Shown in pieces: positions 1-13,493 of a stretch of 64,000 bases of DNA. Source of the stretch: Salvia splendens (lineage: Eukaryota > Streptophyta > Magnoliopsida > Lamiales > Lamiaceae); contig NC_056040.1 of assembly GCF_004379255.2 (NCBI RefSeq), positions 1,530,257-1,594,256 on the forward strand, given 5' to 3'. The number at the start of each line of letters is the position of its first letter. Positions within the stretch are counted from its first letter, which is position 1. Below the pieces are notes generated by a model that did not search any database, was not told the origin of the DNA, and worked only from the letters and a program-made list of their open reading frames with translations. The position numbers were made by a program, and so were the translations under genes.

Positions 1-202
1 TATTATTGCCCTAAAGTAATTCCTTCATATTGTATTGTACTAGTACTATATACTCCTATATGATGCCTGCCTTTTGCAGCTCAACCGTATAATTAATTAT
101 ATTTATTTACATGGCAAGTTATTAGGAATTACTTTGCATGGGTTTTTTTATTTAATACCTATATCATATATTGATTTACTCATACCCATATTTATATAAT
201 TA

Positions 203-386
203 TACTATCTCCGTCCCGCATTACTTGCACTTGTTTCCTTTCTGGGCGTCCCAAGTTATTTGCACTCTTTCCATTTTTAGTAACAATTTATACCTACTGC
301 CGTAATTGTTGACTTTGTCTATCACTCATTCCTTAATCTCCGTGTCCAAAAGGAAAGGTGCGAGTAGTGCGGGACGGAGGGAGTAT
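203..386. mobile_element. Stowaway-type MITE
   Basis: About 184 bp flanked by TA. The left end reads CTCCGTCCCGCATTACTTGC and the right end is its near complement (AGTGCGGGACGGAGGGAG). These are the terminal inverted repeats typical of plant Stowaway/Tc1-mariner MITEs. No coding capacity. Confidence 0.8.
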
Positions 387-1815
387 TACTTAGTTGGTAT
401 ATATGGAATATGAATTCTAACTACCACTGGATTCAAAATTTAAATTCACATGCATACATTTAATAAACGTTACGTTATTCCGTACCCTCTATTTTATCCT
501 ATTAATAATTGTAAGAGTCCGCTCGAAAAGGAAAATTTATAATTAATGAATATTAAATGTGACCCTTCTAAGAGTAATATTATTGGACAAGTATCAAAAC
601 AATCATGTACATTTAGCTAGCTAGACCTATAATTGTATTTATAATAACATAAATTTTATTTAATAATTCCGTCGTCTGTAGTAGGAATATCAAATTAAGA
701 CTCCAGTTTATTTAAACACCTAAGGTGCAGCTTGATAAAAAATAGTTATGAAACAAAATAATTTATCTTATAAACTCCCAAGTTTGTGCAAGTTCTCTAG
801 AAAATAACAGTACATACACTAGACCTAAACAAGATCAGAAAAGAAAAGGAATAAATTCATTATTGATTTATTGTTCTTATCCATATAGAATTATTTTTTT
901 AAATACAAAGAATAATAAATTCATTATTGATTTATTGATCTTATCCCTATAATAATTATAATTGTCTATTTTCAGTTGCAAATCAAACTTTGATAATTGA
1001 AAATTGAATTGGTCATGGTTGGCCCAATACAATGGCCCAATAACCTATTACTAACTAACTAGTACTGTACTAGTAATATTCTTCTTAATTATCTTAGGGA
1101 ACCTTTGTTAAAAATAATTATTTATAAATGAAATTATTACTTGTATTATTAAAATTATCGTTATCATACTAGTTTTAACTGAACCATCCGCATTATGAGA
1201 AAATTAAAATATACACGGTGTATGCAATCAAACGTATAACGGTATAAGTATAACTATATTCCAGTAAGAATGATATGTTATATATCTTATGTAAGCACTA
1301 TCGGTGAATACTATGCTCGTTTTTTTATACAACTAGCGTTGTTTATTTTGGTTTATACGTTTAGTTTGATTTTAATACATTAAAAAATACTATTAAAATT
1401 TTAATTTTAATAAAAATTAAAGCTCGATTTGCAATTTTATTCATTTATTTGAAGTTATAAAAAAACTAACAAATCGAGCTTGGATTTTTATGAAATTTAG
1501 TACTCTGTATAAAATCTAAAATGTCAATGATATTTTTTAATGTATTAGAATCAAACTAAATGTATAAAATAGAATAAATAGCGTTAATTATGCAATAAAT
1601 GAGTGTGGTGCTCACGGATGGTGTGTCCATAAGGTATGTATCATATTATTTTTCTATGTAGACATATATATGTGGTGTGGTTTATTAGTATAATATTATA
1701 AAATCTGGGGTGGTTTGGAGATCAAGGTTGCAATTTAGCTTAATAAAACTGATTAAGTAATGTGACAAACGAAATAGGAAAATTCATTTCAAAAGACTAA
1801 TATCTGATATCACAC
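387..1815. other. AT-rich intergenic DNA, no gene seen
   Basis: No open frame of useful length, no splice-consistent exons and no recognisable element. A 30-bp AT-rich phrase (aaataaattcattattgatttattg-type) occurs twice near 850 and 910, a minor local duplication. Confidence 0.5.
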
Positions 1816-2235
1816 TTGTTCTTTTAGCCATGCCATCACTTTGAGTTGCTTGTTGATCATGGTTGGTTCCTTTGTCTGGACACCATTTCATGGGCCACTG
1901 CGCTGAGTTTTGTGGGCCACCTCTTTGAGTCAGCTAGCTCTGAGATGGCTCGCATGGCCATGTTGGTTCTTTAGTATGGCTACCACTTTGAGTTGCTCGT
2001 TGGTCACGAAAGGCTTCTTTAGTTCCTTTGTCTTGCCATTTTTTTGTGGGCCATCAAAGTTAGCTGCTATATGCCTTGCACTGCCATGTTGGTCACGACA
2101 GCTACTCGTAGGCCATCACTAGCCGTGACGACCACTCTGAGTTGCTCGTTGGGCACAATTAGTTCCTTTGTTTAATCATGCCCACAACTTTCTGGGCTAG
2201 CATTTGAGTCGGCTCTTAAACGTTTTGTTGGTCAT
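1816..2235. repeat. Degenerate tandem repeat
   Basis: A phrase like CACTTTGAGTTGCTCGTTGG recurs at about 1840, 1990 and 2130. Variants of TTGGTTCCTTTGTCT and TGGGCCA also recur, with uneven spacing of roughly 100-150 bp. The copies are diverged and interrupted. An open frame at 1910-2122 is a by-product with no protein-like features. Confidence 0.5.
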
Positions 2236-2383
2236 GGCTATAAACATGACCAGATGTTCATTATTCGTTATAAACATGAAAATACATAAATTTGACCTAT
2301 TTACAAACCCAAGTCTATGTATGTGTTAAAGAATAAATTAATCACTAATTTCAAACATGGAAATGTTTTGAACATACTTATAT

Positions 2384-2661
2384 ACTCCCTTCGTCCTATA
2401 AAAATATGCGCACTTTCTATTTTTATCCGTTCAACAAAAATATGTGTATTCAATTTTTTGAAAGTTATCTCAATTTATTACCCATATATACATCAACTTA
2501 TTTACGATTTATACCACCATTAAACACTACTAATAATGTGGGTTTCATTATTCACTGACACTATTTTAACTACCTTTCTTCTCATTTTTCTTATTTTATA
2601 AAATTTGTCTTAATTTTCATGTCATATCAATTGCACATATTTTTATAGGACGCAGTGAGTA
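2384..2661. mobile_element. Stowaway-type MITE
   Basis: Left end CTCCCTTCGTCCTATAAAAA and right end TTTTTATAGGACGCAGTGAG form terminal inverted repeats next to TA on both sides. About 278 bp, no coding sequence. Confidence 0.75.
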
Positions 2662-2818
2662 TAAAAATATATCATAGTAGCAACAGATTAACAATGGACA
2701 TTGATAATTTGAGATTTTGAGTATTGCGAAGCAAAATGAATTTGGAAGCAATGCACAAACTTTTTTTTAGCAAACTGAATTATGAATCGGAACGCGGTAC
2801 AACTTCAAAATTCAAATA

Positions 2819-3031
2819 CTCCATTCGTCCTATTCAATAAGCCCACCTTTCTTTTTGAATTTGTCCCACTCAGGATGTTCACTTTATATATTATAAAATA
2901 AACAATTTATTCTCTCTCCTTATTAAAATATTCAATCACCATTTTCCCTTCTACTTTATATCACATAACTACTCCACCAAAAATCCCGTGTCATTTAAGA
3001 ATGTGGAAATTTTGAATGATACCGAAGGAGT
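2819..3031. mobile_element. Degenerate Stowaway-like MITE
   Basis: Begins TACTCCATTCGTCCTATTC and ends with the inverted, diverged ACCGAAGGAGTA. Interior is AT-rich without coding potential. The right end is poorly conserved, so the boundary is approximate. Confidence 0.5.
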
Positions 3032-3091
3032 ATCTTCTTATTATAGCTGTATTAAATTTGAACCTATTATATCTATTTTAAATTAGAGTAT

Positions 3092-3344
3092 TACTCCATT
3101 CGTTTCCTCATAATTGAGTCATTTTTTCATTTTGAGAAGTTCCCCCATAGTTAAGTTATTTTTATATACTAAAGTAATATTCTCACTTTTACTTTACTCT
3201 TACTTATTTTATTTTTTCTACTTTATTCTCTTTATTTTTTTTGTCTTATTTTTTTTATCTATTTACTTAACACAATAAATATCATTTTCTTAAATCATGG
3301 GTCAGAAAAATTCCGGCACAACTATGGGGGAATGGTAAGAGTAA
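3092..3344. mobile_element. Degenerate Stowaway-like MITE
   Basis: Begins TACTCCATTCGTTTCCTC with the phrase CATAATTGAG; the far end has the inverted, diverged counterpart AACTATGGGGGAATGGTAAG. About 250 bp, AT-rich, no coding capacity. It lies beside the preceding element. Confidence 0.45.
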
Positions 3345-4255
3345 TTTTTACACAAGTTAAAACTGGAAACAACGGATCAAATCAAAACTGGAGAGAAATT
3401 TGGACACGGAACTCTAGATTGGATCACGTAAGCAACCACGTGGCGTGTGGAAACACAAAGCGTGGCCCCCATCAGATTTTTTGGTTGTGATCAGTATAAT
3501 AAATTTTTATTTTAGCACTTTATTGAATAAATAGTGTAACTAATGCTAGTTGTATTGGTATGATTACGAGAAAGGATAATACAAAATTAGTGATATACTA
3601 CCTCCACAACATGTTTAATTTTATCATTTCACTAGTGTAACAACCGTGCTATGCTCGGAGATTAATTACTTACTAATTTGAACTAAAAAAATAAAATAAT
3701 ATAAATAAATATGTATACAACCATTTAACCTTGTAAACAATAACATAATAACAAATGAAGTAAATTCGCAAATAATATATTATCAATTATTGAAAGTTTA
3801 GAATTATTATAAAACATTTATATATATGTAAAAGTGAGTTTATAAATATAATGAGAAAAAATTCTTAAATCATAAACAGACGATACTCTAACTATTACAA
3901 TCGAAGAAAAAAAAACAATTAGTGGAGTGAAAATTACAATGAAAATAATAAATTAAACCAGACTATAAGTCGACTTGAGGAAAGCTTTCTTTCTGCAAGA
4001 CAAATTACGATGCGGCTAGTGTTCTCGAATTGACGTATTGTCCACATAAATAAAACTACTTTCTCATAGCACGTAGAAGCATATCAAACCCGCTAGACAT
4101 CAATGAAGTTGATGGAGCTCCGAGAATCGAGCAATATAACTCTCCTAAAACACACTCTAAAATATAGAGAGCTTGAGAGAAAATTGAGAATGCTTTTGTT
4201 GGCGTGTAATTCATTTACAACTTCCTGCCTTTTATAACAACAAAATTGAGAATGT
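3345..4255. other. Intergenic DNA, no gene seen
   Basis: AT-rich sequence without a supported exon, RNA gene or element. Confidence 0.4.
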
Positions 4256-4256
4256 G

Positions 4257-5031
4257 GGAGGTTCCCATGATCTCCTTCAACAACTCACGCCATTATTCCC
4301 ACCCGATAGATTTCTTTTTAAAAAATTTCTTAATTTGTTCGCACGCTTTGTTGGATTAGATAGTTTAGTATGGAAACATATGCATGATTATAATGTAATG
4401 TTAGTAATGGATCATAGTATCGAAACATTTCCAATCATAAATCAAACACAACAATATTCAAGAAAATACATAAAAAAAATTAAACACCGCATATTATTAA
4501 ATTAATTGAAACCATCATTTTCCAACAATACTACTAAATAGATTGTTTTTTCTTACCGTGTATCATGTACGTAACTTGTTTTATATAAATAAAAGCTTTT
4601 CATTTTTCTAATTATTACACAAATGCATAAAAACATTTTTATTTCTCTAATTACTACATAAATAACGGCGTGAGTTGTGGAAGGAGATCATGGGAACCTT
4701 TTCATTTCTCTAATTACTACACAAATAAATAAAAATCTTTTCATTTTCCTAATTTTATAAAAAAGTTCATAATGTCAAATCTTGTTATTTTCCCCAAAAC
4801 TCCCCTTTTATATATGTATAGATATTATTAAATTAATTGAAACCATCATTTTCCAACAATACTACTAAATAGATTGATTTTTCTTACACTGTATCATGTA
4901 CGTAACTTGTTTTATATAAATAAAACCTTTTCATTTTTTTAATTATTACACAAATGCATAAAAACCTTTTCATTTTCCTAATTACTACATAAATAATGGC
5001 GTGAGTTGTGGAAGGAGATCATGGGAACCTT
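4257..5031. repeat. 38-bp inverted repeat pair spanning a duplicated unit
   Basis: The phrase AGGTTCCCATGATCTCCTTC followed by a CAACTCACGCC core (about 4259-4296) recurs inverted at about 4994-5031 with one mismatch, and a shorter inverted copy lies at 4670-4700. The arms could fold into a long hairpin. The arrangement fits a rearranged MITE or foldback element, but target duplications were not identified. Confidence 0.6.
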
Positions 5032-5154
5032 TTCATTTCTCTAATTACTATACAAATAAATAAAAATCTTTTCATTTTCCTAATTTTATAAAAAAATTCA
5101 TAATGTCAATCTTGTTATTTTCCCCAAAACTCCCCTTTTATATATGTATAGATT
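4493..5154. repeat. Tandem duplication of a ~330-bp unit
   Basis: Unit 1 (4493-4825) and unit 2 (4826-5154) both start ATTATTAAATTAATTGAAAC-like and both end near CCCCTTTTATATATGTATAG. They are nearly identical through their length, so the duplication is recent. No coding sequence. Confidence 0.8.
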
Positions 5155-5530
5155 ATACCCGTAATTAAAAAAATTATTTTTCATAATTGAAATTCACGAT
5201 CCATTATAATAAATCTCTATTTCATATGAAATCAATACACAAACTTCATATTCTATTCTTTTTTTCAATCACTTTTATTTTAAACTATACTAACAAAATA
5301 AATCGTGCCCTCAAATTTCTCTCATCTCCCACTACTTTATCTCGCTCCTTCCATCGACTTTTCCACTATCATCAATCTTAAATGACAAGTAATAACTTAT
5401 TTTCTATATATAAAAAATAAAGAATAAATTATAAACTTCAACTGCTTCTACTAAAATCTGTAAATCCATACCGCCAATCCAACTTTTCAGTTTTCTCAAA
5501 AATAACAGAAAATTTCACAACCAATACCCA

Positions 5531-5539
5531 AAACCCTAA
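5531..5539 (+). promoter_or_regulatory. telo-box (AAACCCTAA) in the leader of the PHD/GNAT gene
   Basis: AAACCCTAA occurs just before the pyrimidine-rich probable 5' untranslated leader. Telo-boxes near transcription starts are typical of plant genes expressed in dividing cells. A 5' untranslated intron probably runs from about 5731 (AAAAG/GTCCG) to 6009 (TGATGCAG). Confidence 0.45.
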
Positions 5540-6093
5540 CATTTCTCCTCCTTCATTGCTCTTTCCTTCCATTGTAGATCTGTGATTTCTCAACTATTAT
5601 GCTCATAGTGACGTTCAACAATTGGATTCTCGGATTGAACAATTGACGCAGCTACCAGATCTGTCGGAGTTTCCTATTTCCGATGACTGATTGAATTTCA
5701 CTTTCATTTCCCGCTTTATTGGATTGAAAAGGTCCGTTTACATGCGTATATTGCTTTAAACTCACTTCACAATTTGCAATTTCGGAGATTATATCGATTG
5801 AGCTGGGTGTATGAATTTGACGGACGTTGGATTACGTAATGAATGCGTAGTTATTAATATTTGTGTTATTGAGTGAATTTGGAGCTGAATTTGATTGGTA
5901 TTTTTCGAATACCGTCAAATTTGATAGTTTGTCTTTTTAATTTCTTTTTTGTTCACACCGTCGCGGTCTGTCTTATTTTTTTCTTTCATAAATATGAATT
6001 GGTGATGCAGTCTGCGCTACTGAGTTTTAGAGTTGTGGAAGCGAGAGAGGGGAGTGGAGCTTGGATGGTTGTTGTTTCGTTAATGCGATTGAA

Positions 6094-9000
6094 ATGAACG
6101 GTGGATTGAGGACTGATTCAGAGAACGGGCAGCATCCGGCAGGGGATGGTGCTGAAGGCAAGTCAAGAGTGGAGGCAGAAGCAAATGAATCGTTCAGTGA
6201 AACTAGGATGATGCCTTGTGTGGCTGCTGAGTTTATGGATGGTGAAAGTGAGTCTGTGTTTTATGACGTTCAGGTAACTGAAGGGGTAATTGACGAGACT
6301 GAATTAGCGTGTTCTGTTGACGTGTTGTCAAATAACAGTGAATTAGTTTATGAAAGCCACGTGAAGAATGGTGCTCAGACAAAATCATGCACTGAAATTC
6401 AGCTGAGAGAATCTGGGAATTATGCTGCATTTGGACCTTCTGCAGGGGTTCGTGCAAATGATGTTTTAAGTAGTGCAGAGCTAGAACCCTCTGGGGAATA
6501 TCATAATAGTGAAATATTGAAGGAGCATTGCATGAAAGACGTTGCAAAGGAAGAACAGAACGCTGGAGATACGGAGACAAGGGGGGTACTGAATGACATC
6601 GAGATGGACCCTTGTGCAGTGAATCATGCAGTGGAACAGTTAGATGATGGTAAGGTTGAGCTGTATTCTAATAGCAATGAAGTGAAAGAAGAACAAAATA
6701 ATCCTGGTTTGGGGATGTATCACAACAATCGAGTGAAAGAACCAACCAATGATGATTTGCATTCTGAAGTTTCAGACCCCAATCCATCTCCAAAACAGGT
6801 TACCTCAAGCCTGACCATTAGCAGTCAACCTCTCGATGTGCTTGGTGGGGAACATTTTGGCTGTGGAGAGATTACATCAGCTTGTTCCTGGAATTCCTTC
6901 ACTGATGGAAAGTTTTGTGAAGAAGAACACAGTAAGGGTAAACTGGAAGCAGTTTCTACAGCTCGTGTGGTTCTTGAAATTCCAAAGCATGTTAGACCCA
7001 CTGGTATTAGAAAGATAACATTTAAATTCAGTAAACGGAAAGATGAGTGTGATACTGATCTATCTTCTAAGCCCTTGGCTGATGACAAATTTGAAGAAGA
7101 CCTTTATGATAATCAAATATCCGTGTCGACTGCTGATGGTTTATCTATGCATGGCTTTCGCAATGGCGACATGATTGCTTTAGAGAACTCAAAAGTGAAA
7201 TCAAGCATGGTTGATGGAGAGTGTCTTCACCCTAGAAGTCCTTCTTGTGCTCCCAACATGGAACTGAGGATGTCTAAGAAAATCATTCCAGACAGTTACC
7301 CTTCGAATGTTAAGAAGCTTTTGTGCACTGGAATACTGGAAGGAGCTAGAGTTAAGTATATTTCTATGTCTGGTGAGGTATGTAGTTGGTGTAGTTGTGC
7401 TTTCTTAGTGATTTGATGCTAATCTTCAGTTTTATTCCAGTGTGGGGTTAACTCTGGTTTCTATTTTATTGCTAGAAGGAGCTTCCTGGAATTATAAAAA
7501 GTGGTGGATTTTTGTGTGGTTGTTGCATCTGCAACTTCTCGAAAGTAAGTCATATATGCAAGTTAAGTTGTTCTCTTGATCAGTTGTTTTGTCTGTTCTA
7601 ATTTTGCAAATTCGCTTTAGCATGTGGTGAGTGCATACGAGTTTGAACTTCACTCTGGTAGCAAGACAAGCCATCCAAATAATCACATATATTTGGAGAA
7701 TGGGAAGCCGATTTACAGCATAATTGAAGAACTGAAAACTGTTCCTCTCAGTGCAGTGGATACAGTGATAAGAGCTGTTGCAGGTCCTTCTTTAAATGAG
7801 GAGTACTATCAGCTCTGGAAAGGTAAAATTCCAATGAGGTTTCTCTTTTCTATTTGAATTTCACTGAAACAGACTGTTCTTTACACGAGAAAGTTCATCT
7901 TATATTGGTTTTGAATGGTGCATACTTCAGAATTATAGGTCTTGAGTATTTCCAGACAGTTTATCGCAAGTGCACCTACATTTCTCTCTAATATTTGATG
8001 GTTGACTGAATATGTCATCTAGTCTGGCATCTTAGTCCGCAACCAGTAAACCTCTCATGCTTGATGACTAGATCTGGTTGGGGACCATTACTTTGGAGAC
8101 AGTTGGGAATTGCACATATTAGGTTTCTTGTCTGGAGTGAGTGGAAGAGGTGATCATGAGTTACATGACAGTTATGAATGAGGGTTGCAAATGTTTCAAA
8201 ATAACTAAGACAAGCCATTTCTAGCAACTTACCCATCCAAATCTCACCTGAGGAAATCTTTATTTTACTTGTAGATTGTTCTCCTCCTATGTTATTATTT
8301 ATCAGTCAAGCGATTTATATTTTAAATTGCTATAAAATAGAGGGGGATGCCAATCAATTAGTTGGTGGCATTCTCAGGCTTATGACACAACCACTTTGTT
8401 TTTTAGTGCTTGCAAGACATAAAATGTGTGATCAAGGTTTTGGATGTGAAAGATGATAATTTATTGCAATTCCTCCCTGTCAATATTTAGTTTCTGATGT
8501 TTTGCTTTCTAAAATGTTGCAGCAAGTCTTGTACGTGGACATGATGTAGCCTGTGGGGATAGCGCACACCATTATTTAGGCATGTCACACTCCACCACCA
8601 GGTATGCGCGCTGCATATTTTTCAATAAAAATTCATAGAATCTTTTTTTATGTGTATGCACCTCTTTGAAGTAAGTTGTTGTGCTTATTGGATATTTTGA
8701 TTTATCATTCATACTCTCACTCACACTGTAATGGGAAATTTTCCAGCTCTAAAAGACCATCTACTGAAGACATCACTTATCCGGATGCATATCTTTATTC
8801 TCGTTCAACACCCTTTAATCAGCAAGGCTATGTAGAGGCACTAGTTGAGCAGAAACGTCCAGTCAAGAAGTTTGTTCTATTTTTGCTGCCTCTTGTTTCT
8901 CATATTAGCGCAATTTTATCAGGTGCTCAGTATAATTTTTTATGCAGGCCAAGACATTCTGGCTCTTTTTGGGGACATAAGAAGACAACAGAAGGTGGCA

Positions 9001-12000
9001 ACAAAAAAAGGCAAGTTTGTTATTATCATACATCTTTCTAATTTTCTGTACACAGCTCTTTGTAGGTCTTGTCTGACGGCAAGACCTTGGTCTAATGAGT
9101 GACTGATGTACAATAGGGACAATGATTTGCACAAATTGCTTTTTTTGCCGAATGGACTGCCAGATGGCACCAGTTTGGCTTATTACTCCAAAGGAAAGGT
9201 TGTATAGCACTTTCATGCAGATCTCATTTTTTCTGATTTCATCCTATAACCTAAGACATTTTTTTGCCTGTTCACAGAGGATTCTCGGGGGTTACAAGCA
9301 GGGAAATGGCATAGTCTGTGGTTGTTGTAACATTGAGGTAAGTCCATTTATCCGTGTATTTGGAATTTCTGTTTACTAGATGTGATCTGTTATAATATAT
9401 CTAGCTCAAGAAACACATCACATGTATTCTTTTATTTAAAAACAGATTAGTCCCTCCCAATTCGAGGCTCATGCTGGATGGGCAGCTAAACGTCAACCGT
9501 GAGTTGCTTTTGAAAAATTAGAATGTATATTACACGTGCCATAGGGTGTCAGAAATATGATTTCTATTCTTTTACAGCTACCGTAATATCTATACGTCCT
9601 CTGGATTAACACTTCACGACATAGCCTTGATGCTCGCAAATGGCCAAAGTCTTCCATCTAGTGGAAGTGATGATATGTGTGCAGTATGCGGAGATGGAGG
9701 TGAACTTATTTTATGCAACGGATGCCCTCGAGCTTTTCATGCTGGTTCGTTTCTCCTTTTTCCTTTTTTTCAATTTCTTCATGTACTCAATTTGTGCTTG
9801 TGGGTTAGTTTCACGTTTTGTGATCCCTTTTATCGAAATTGTTGCAGATTGTTTAGGTTTACAGTGTCCCCCAGAAAATGATTGGTATTGTCCGCATTGC
9901 AAGGATAGACTTGGTTCTGGTAGAAAAGCTTCTGGGGAATCAAGACCAATAATCCTTAGACTAACGAGAGTGGTAAAGGCACCAGAATTTGAGCCCGGTG
10001 GCTGTGTGATCTGCAGGTTTATTGCGTTGGTTATATTCTTTTCTGTTTACTATAGCAAGTTCTTTGTCAGAATAGCTGTTTTAAGGAAGTAGCTTTTCGT
10101 CGCGGATTATCTTCCACATATAACCTAGCAATCGAATTTGTAGTTTATTTACCGAGATTGCATTCAGATTCTTGCCATTTTCTGCTCCTGAGGACTCCCA
10201 ACAAATAGGGAGAGATGTATAATTTTCTCAGCATCTTGTTAGTCATGGCAAAAACCAATTGCTATTAGTATTCTTATCTGAAGTATCTATTCTAAATTAA
10301 TCCATGTACTACTAAAAAAAGTTTATTTTTCTAGTCTGATATCTCTCTTTAGCTGCAATTCCTGTAACCAACCACTTCGTTCCACAACTTCATATCTTAA
10401 TACCTCCAATAGTTATTCTGAAGTGTGTGTGCCTATCTAGGCAAATTTTTATAGTTCTATAAACTGATTCTTGTCTTCTGCTTTCTAGGTCACAGGACTT
10501 CAGTGCTGCAAAGTTTGATGACCGAACAGTGATAATATGTGATCAAGTATGACTTGATTCCTCATCTTACTTTTGGACATCTATTCTGATATTTCTTGGT
10601 CATTTACTTTGTCTATGGCATATCCTTTTTATGTTTTATGACTCCATTTTTCTCTTGTTATCTAGTGTGAGAGGGAATATCACGTTGGTTGTTTACGTGA
10701 GTCTGAGATGTGTGATCTTAAAGTAAGTATTTAAACTACTTTTCATCAAGGAGCTGTTTTTGACAGTTCGTTGTTAATGATGCTCAAATATATGGTGGCA
10801 GGAACTGCCTGAGGATAAATGGTTTTGTTGTGATGACTGCCACAAGATCTTTGAAGCACTGCGAAGTTTGGCTTCTGGGGAGCCTAAGTTAGTTCCAGCC
10901 GCAGTGTCATCTGCACTATATAAGAAGCATGTAACAATTGGTTTGAATGGTATGCATACGAATGAGATCCAATGGTGCATTCTGAGTGGAAAAAGTCGAG
11001 CTCCGGGGCATCTAATGTTGCTCTCTCGAGCTGCAGCAATTTTTCGCGTAAGCTTTCCCATCTAACATTACAAGATTTCCCTTATTTAGCTGATATGTGC
11101 ACTGTGTTTGAAGTCAAATACTCATTACCTCATCTTAACCATCTTTGCAACTTAATTGGCTATTAAATATTTTATGCCAGGGTGCATCTGTGTGTTTTCC
11201 ATAGTAACTTGAATATGTGAACAATTATACGTTTTCCATGTGTGACGATTGAATGGTTGAGGACCAATAATACATTTTAGGTTAATTATTTCTAACAACA
11301 GTAGATATGTTTTGACCGGAAGAAGCCTCTTGTGTCAGTGCTTTTTAAAGCATTTAGTAGCTAGCCAAAATATCGATGCCAGACTAATACATACGAGGAT
11401 TGAATTGACATATGTAAAGTATAGCAGGATGAAATACATTGTGTCGTGGTACATATTGCAAACTGCTTTTATGCCTCAATCTGAATGTATTGTTGTAGGA
11501 ATGCTTTGACCCCATCGTTGCAAAATCTGGTCGGGATCTTATCCCGGTTATGGTGTATGGGTAAGTTAACCTCTCCCATATATATGTACCCGATTTTTTC
11601 TTGGTTAATGATGATCAGTCAATCCACCAATAATATTGTTTGCACATGTATACAGGAGGAACATATCTGGCCAAGAGTTCAGTGGAATGTACTGTGTGGT
11701 TCTAATTGTAAAGTGAGTTGATGTTCCCAAATGCTTTGTTGCTATGTATACGACCCATGAAAGTTAACATATTCTTTGGTGCTTGCAGCTCCATTGTTGT
11801 GTCAGCTGCTCTCCTCAGGTTATTTGGAAAAGATGTTGCTGAACTTCCATTGGTAGCTACCGATAGAGACAATCAAGGAAAAGTAAGTCTTAGGCACACT
11901 CTTTTACTTGAAACGTGTGAAAGCAGAGGCCTTTTCTTTTTAATAGATAGGTCACTTGTCTTTGCATTTTCTCGCATTTTGCTCAGAATTCATGTTCAGC

Positions 12001-12713
12001 ATCAAACATGTCCGTCATTCCATGTTTTGATAATTAGCGTATAAGGGCCATTTTTCTTTTTTCTTTATTTTGGTCGGGGTGGGGGTGCTGGACCTTGTTT
12101 ATGCACACTCGGTAGCTTCTTGTATGTAGTGAAGGATTCCTGCTATAGTCAGTGTTTTTGTTTACTTGTTGACTAAAAACAAAACAATAATTCGATTATC
12201 CAGGAATTCCGATTAAACTGCTGAAAGCTTCATTTTTGTGACTAGGTTTTGTTTAATGAGATATTGTGATTGCTTCGACAGTGATATAACTATTATCATT
12301 AAAATGCCATATAGGGCTATTTTCAAGCGTTGTTCTCGTGCATCGAGATATTCCTATCATCTATGACCGTGAAACACCTGGTACTCCCTGCGGCCGAGGA
12401 AGCTGAACCTATGTGGTTGAATAAGCTAGGCTTCACGAAAACGAGCCAAGAGAAAGTAAGTCTCTTATCCATGGTGGCTACTTTAGTCACCAGTGTTGCA
12501 TCTGTATTCTGTCACACTTCTGAAGAAAAGTGACCTCGAGGCTCGAAACAGTTCCATGCATCTTTTAATCTCGAGTCGAATCTTGTAAAAGCACTACTTG
12601 ATAAGGCTCTAATAAACTGAAATTTCCTTGAGCAGATGCTGAAGTACACGAGAGACTTTCAGCTAACAATTTTCAAGGGGACGTCCTTACTAGAAAAGGA
12701 AGTACAGCCATAG
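6094..12713 (+). CDS. PHD-finger/GNAT acetyltransferase-like nuclear protein (IDM1/AT2G36720-like)
   Basis: Nineteen exons give 1047 aa: 6094-7377, 7476-7544, 7621-7822, 8523-8601, 8747-8869, 8948-9010, 9117-9198, 9278-9337, 9446-9498, 9578-9744, 9848-10016, 10489-10546, 10666-10722, 10802-11047, 11499-11560, 11656-11712, 11789-11882, 12315-12455, 12636-12713. All phases join. An acidic disordered N-terminus (1-410) is followed by two TIFY-binding-like (TDBD) modules (about 415-500 and 630-690, each with an LCGCC or VCGCC core), PHD finger 1 (706-750, [16 protein letters not shown]), PHD finger 2 (780-838) and a GNAT domain (905-1040) with acetyl-CoA loop RDNQGKGYF at 970-978. This is the IDM1 family architecture; IDM1 reads chromatin and acetylates histone H3 to promote active DNA demethylation. 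Enzyme activity here is inferred. The intron after 9010 uses a GC donor. The start is the first ATG in frame; a short out-of-frame uORF begins at 6065. Confidence 0.9.
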
Positions 12714-13493
12714 TGAATACTCTCGAGAGATGTGTGGAGTGCAGCAGATGCTGATAACGAGCGAGTCTCACATCCCACAGTGGATATCTGGATGTGCCGC
12801 AGTCATCTGAAAGCGCATGAATGCAGGAGGCACCCCACCTACATACAGAGGTAAGTTTTCGACAGGAATGAGCTTTCACACTTTAGCACCGCGGTCAGGT
12901 TTCTCAGGAGTTGTACGCCTTTATCATATCGTGGGATGATACACCACGCTGCATCGTGCTGCCGTAGAGATATGCAGAATGTTGAAAGAATTTCCTCAAG
13001 CATGCTTCCCTTTTTTCCGCATGCAGGAAAAGAATAGTTAGTGTTTGAAGGCCAAATACTTTTGTTTCACTACATTTGTTTGTGCATTTCACTGTGACGA
13101 ACCCTATACTTGTGTTGTGTTGTGTTGGATTATAGTGATGCAATGTACATTTGCATACTACTATATATGTTTGTTCGATCGCTGAAGATTATTTTCTCCC
13201 GAGATTGAACATACAAATTTAATCTTGTTTAATTCATCAAATCGAACGGGATATACTAGCTTACATTCGTTTTTCTTTCGTATAATAAACTACGTCGATT
13301 TAGCACGAATGTATTGAAATAATGTCCATGAATTTACAATACTCGTATCACAAACAAAAGTCCATGTAAATTCGTTGAAGGCCAAATGCAAATTCTCAAA
13401 ATTCCGAAGTCTTGCAAAAGCATAACTAGTAGAAAGCATTTAAGGCATAACGAGTACTTTTATTTACATTGGGGAGAGACAGAACAATGCACA
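12714..13493. other. Convergent intergenic region, 3' untranslated sequence
   Basis: The region lies between the ends of two convergent genes. It holds their probable 3' untranslated parts (a likely continuation of the first gene's transcript to about 13.1 kb) and no other supported gene. Confidence 0.5.

Noticed and set aside
2317..5381. Short plus-strand frames (2317-2523, 4254-4505, 5187-5381)
   Set aside because: All fall in MITEs, local repeats or AT-rich leader DNA and have biased, low-complexity composition.
8676..9379. Frames of 76-121 aa overlapping exons 5-8 of the PHD/GNAT gene
   Set aside because: They are read-through of exons into introns; splice-consistent joins give one continuous protein.
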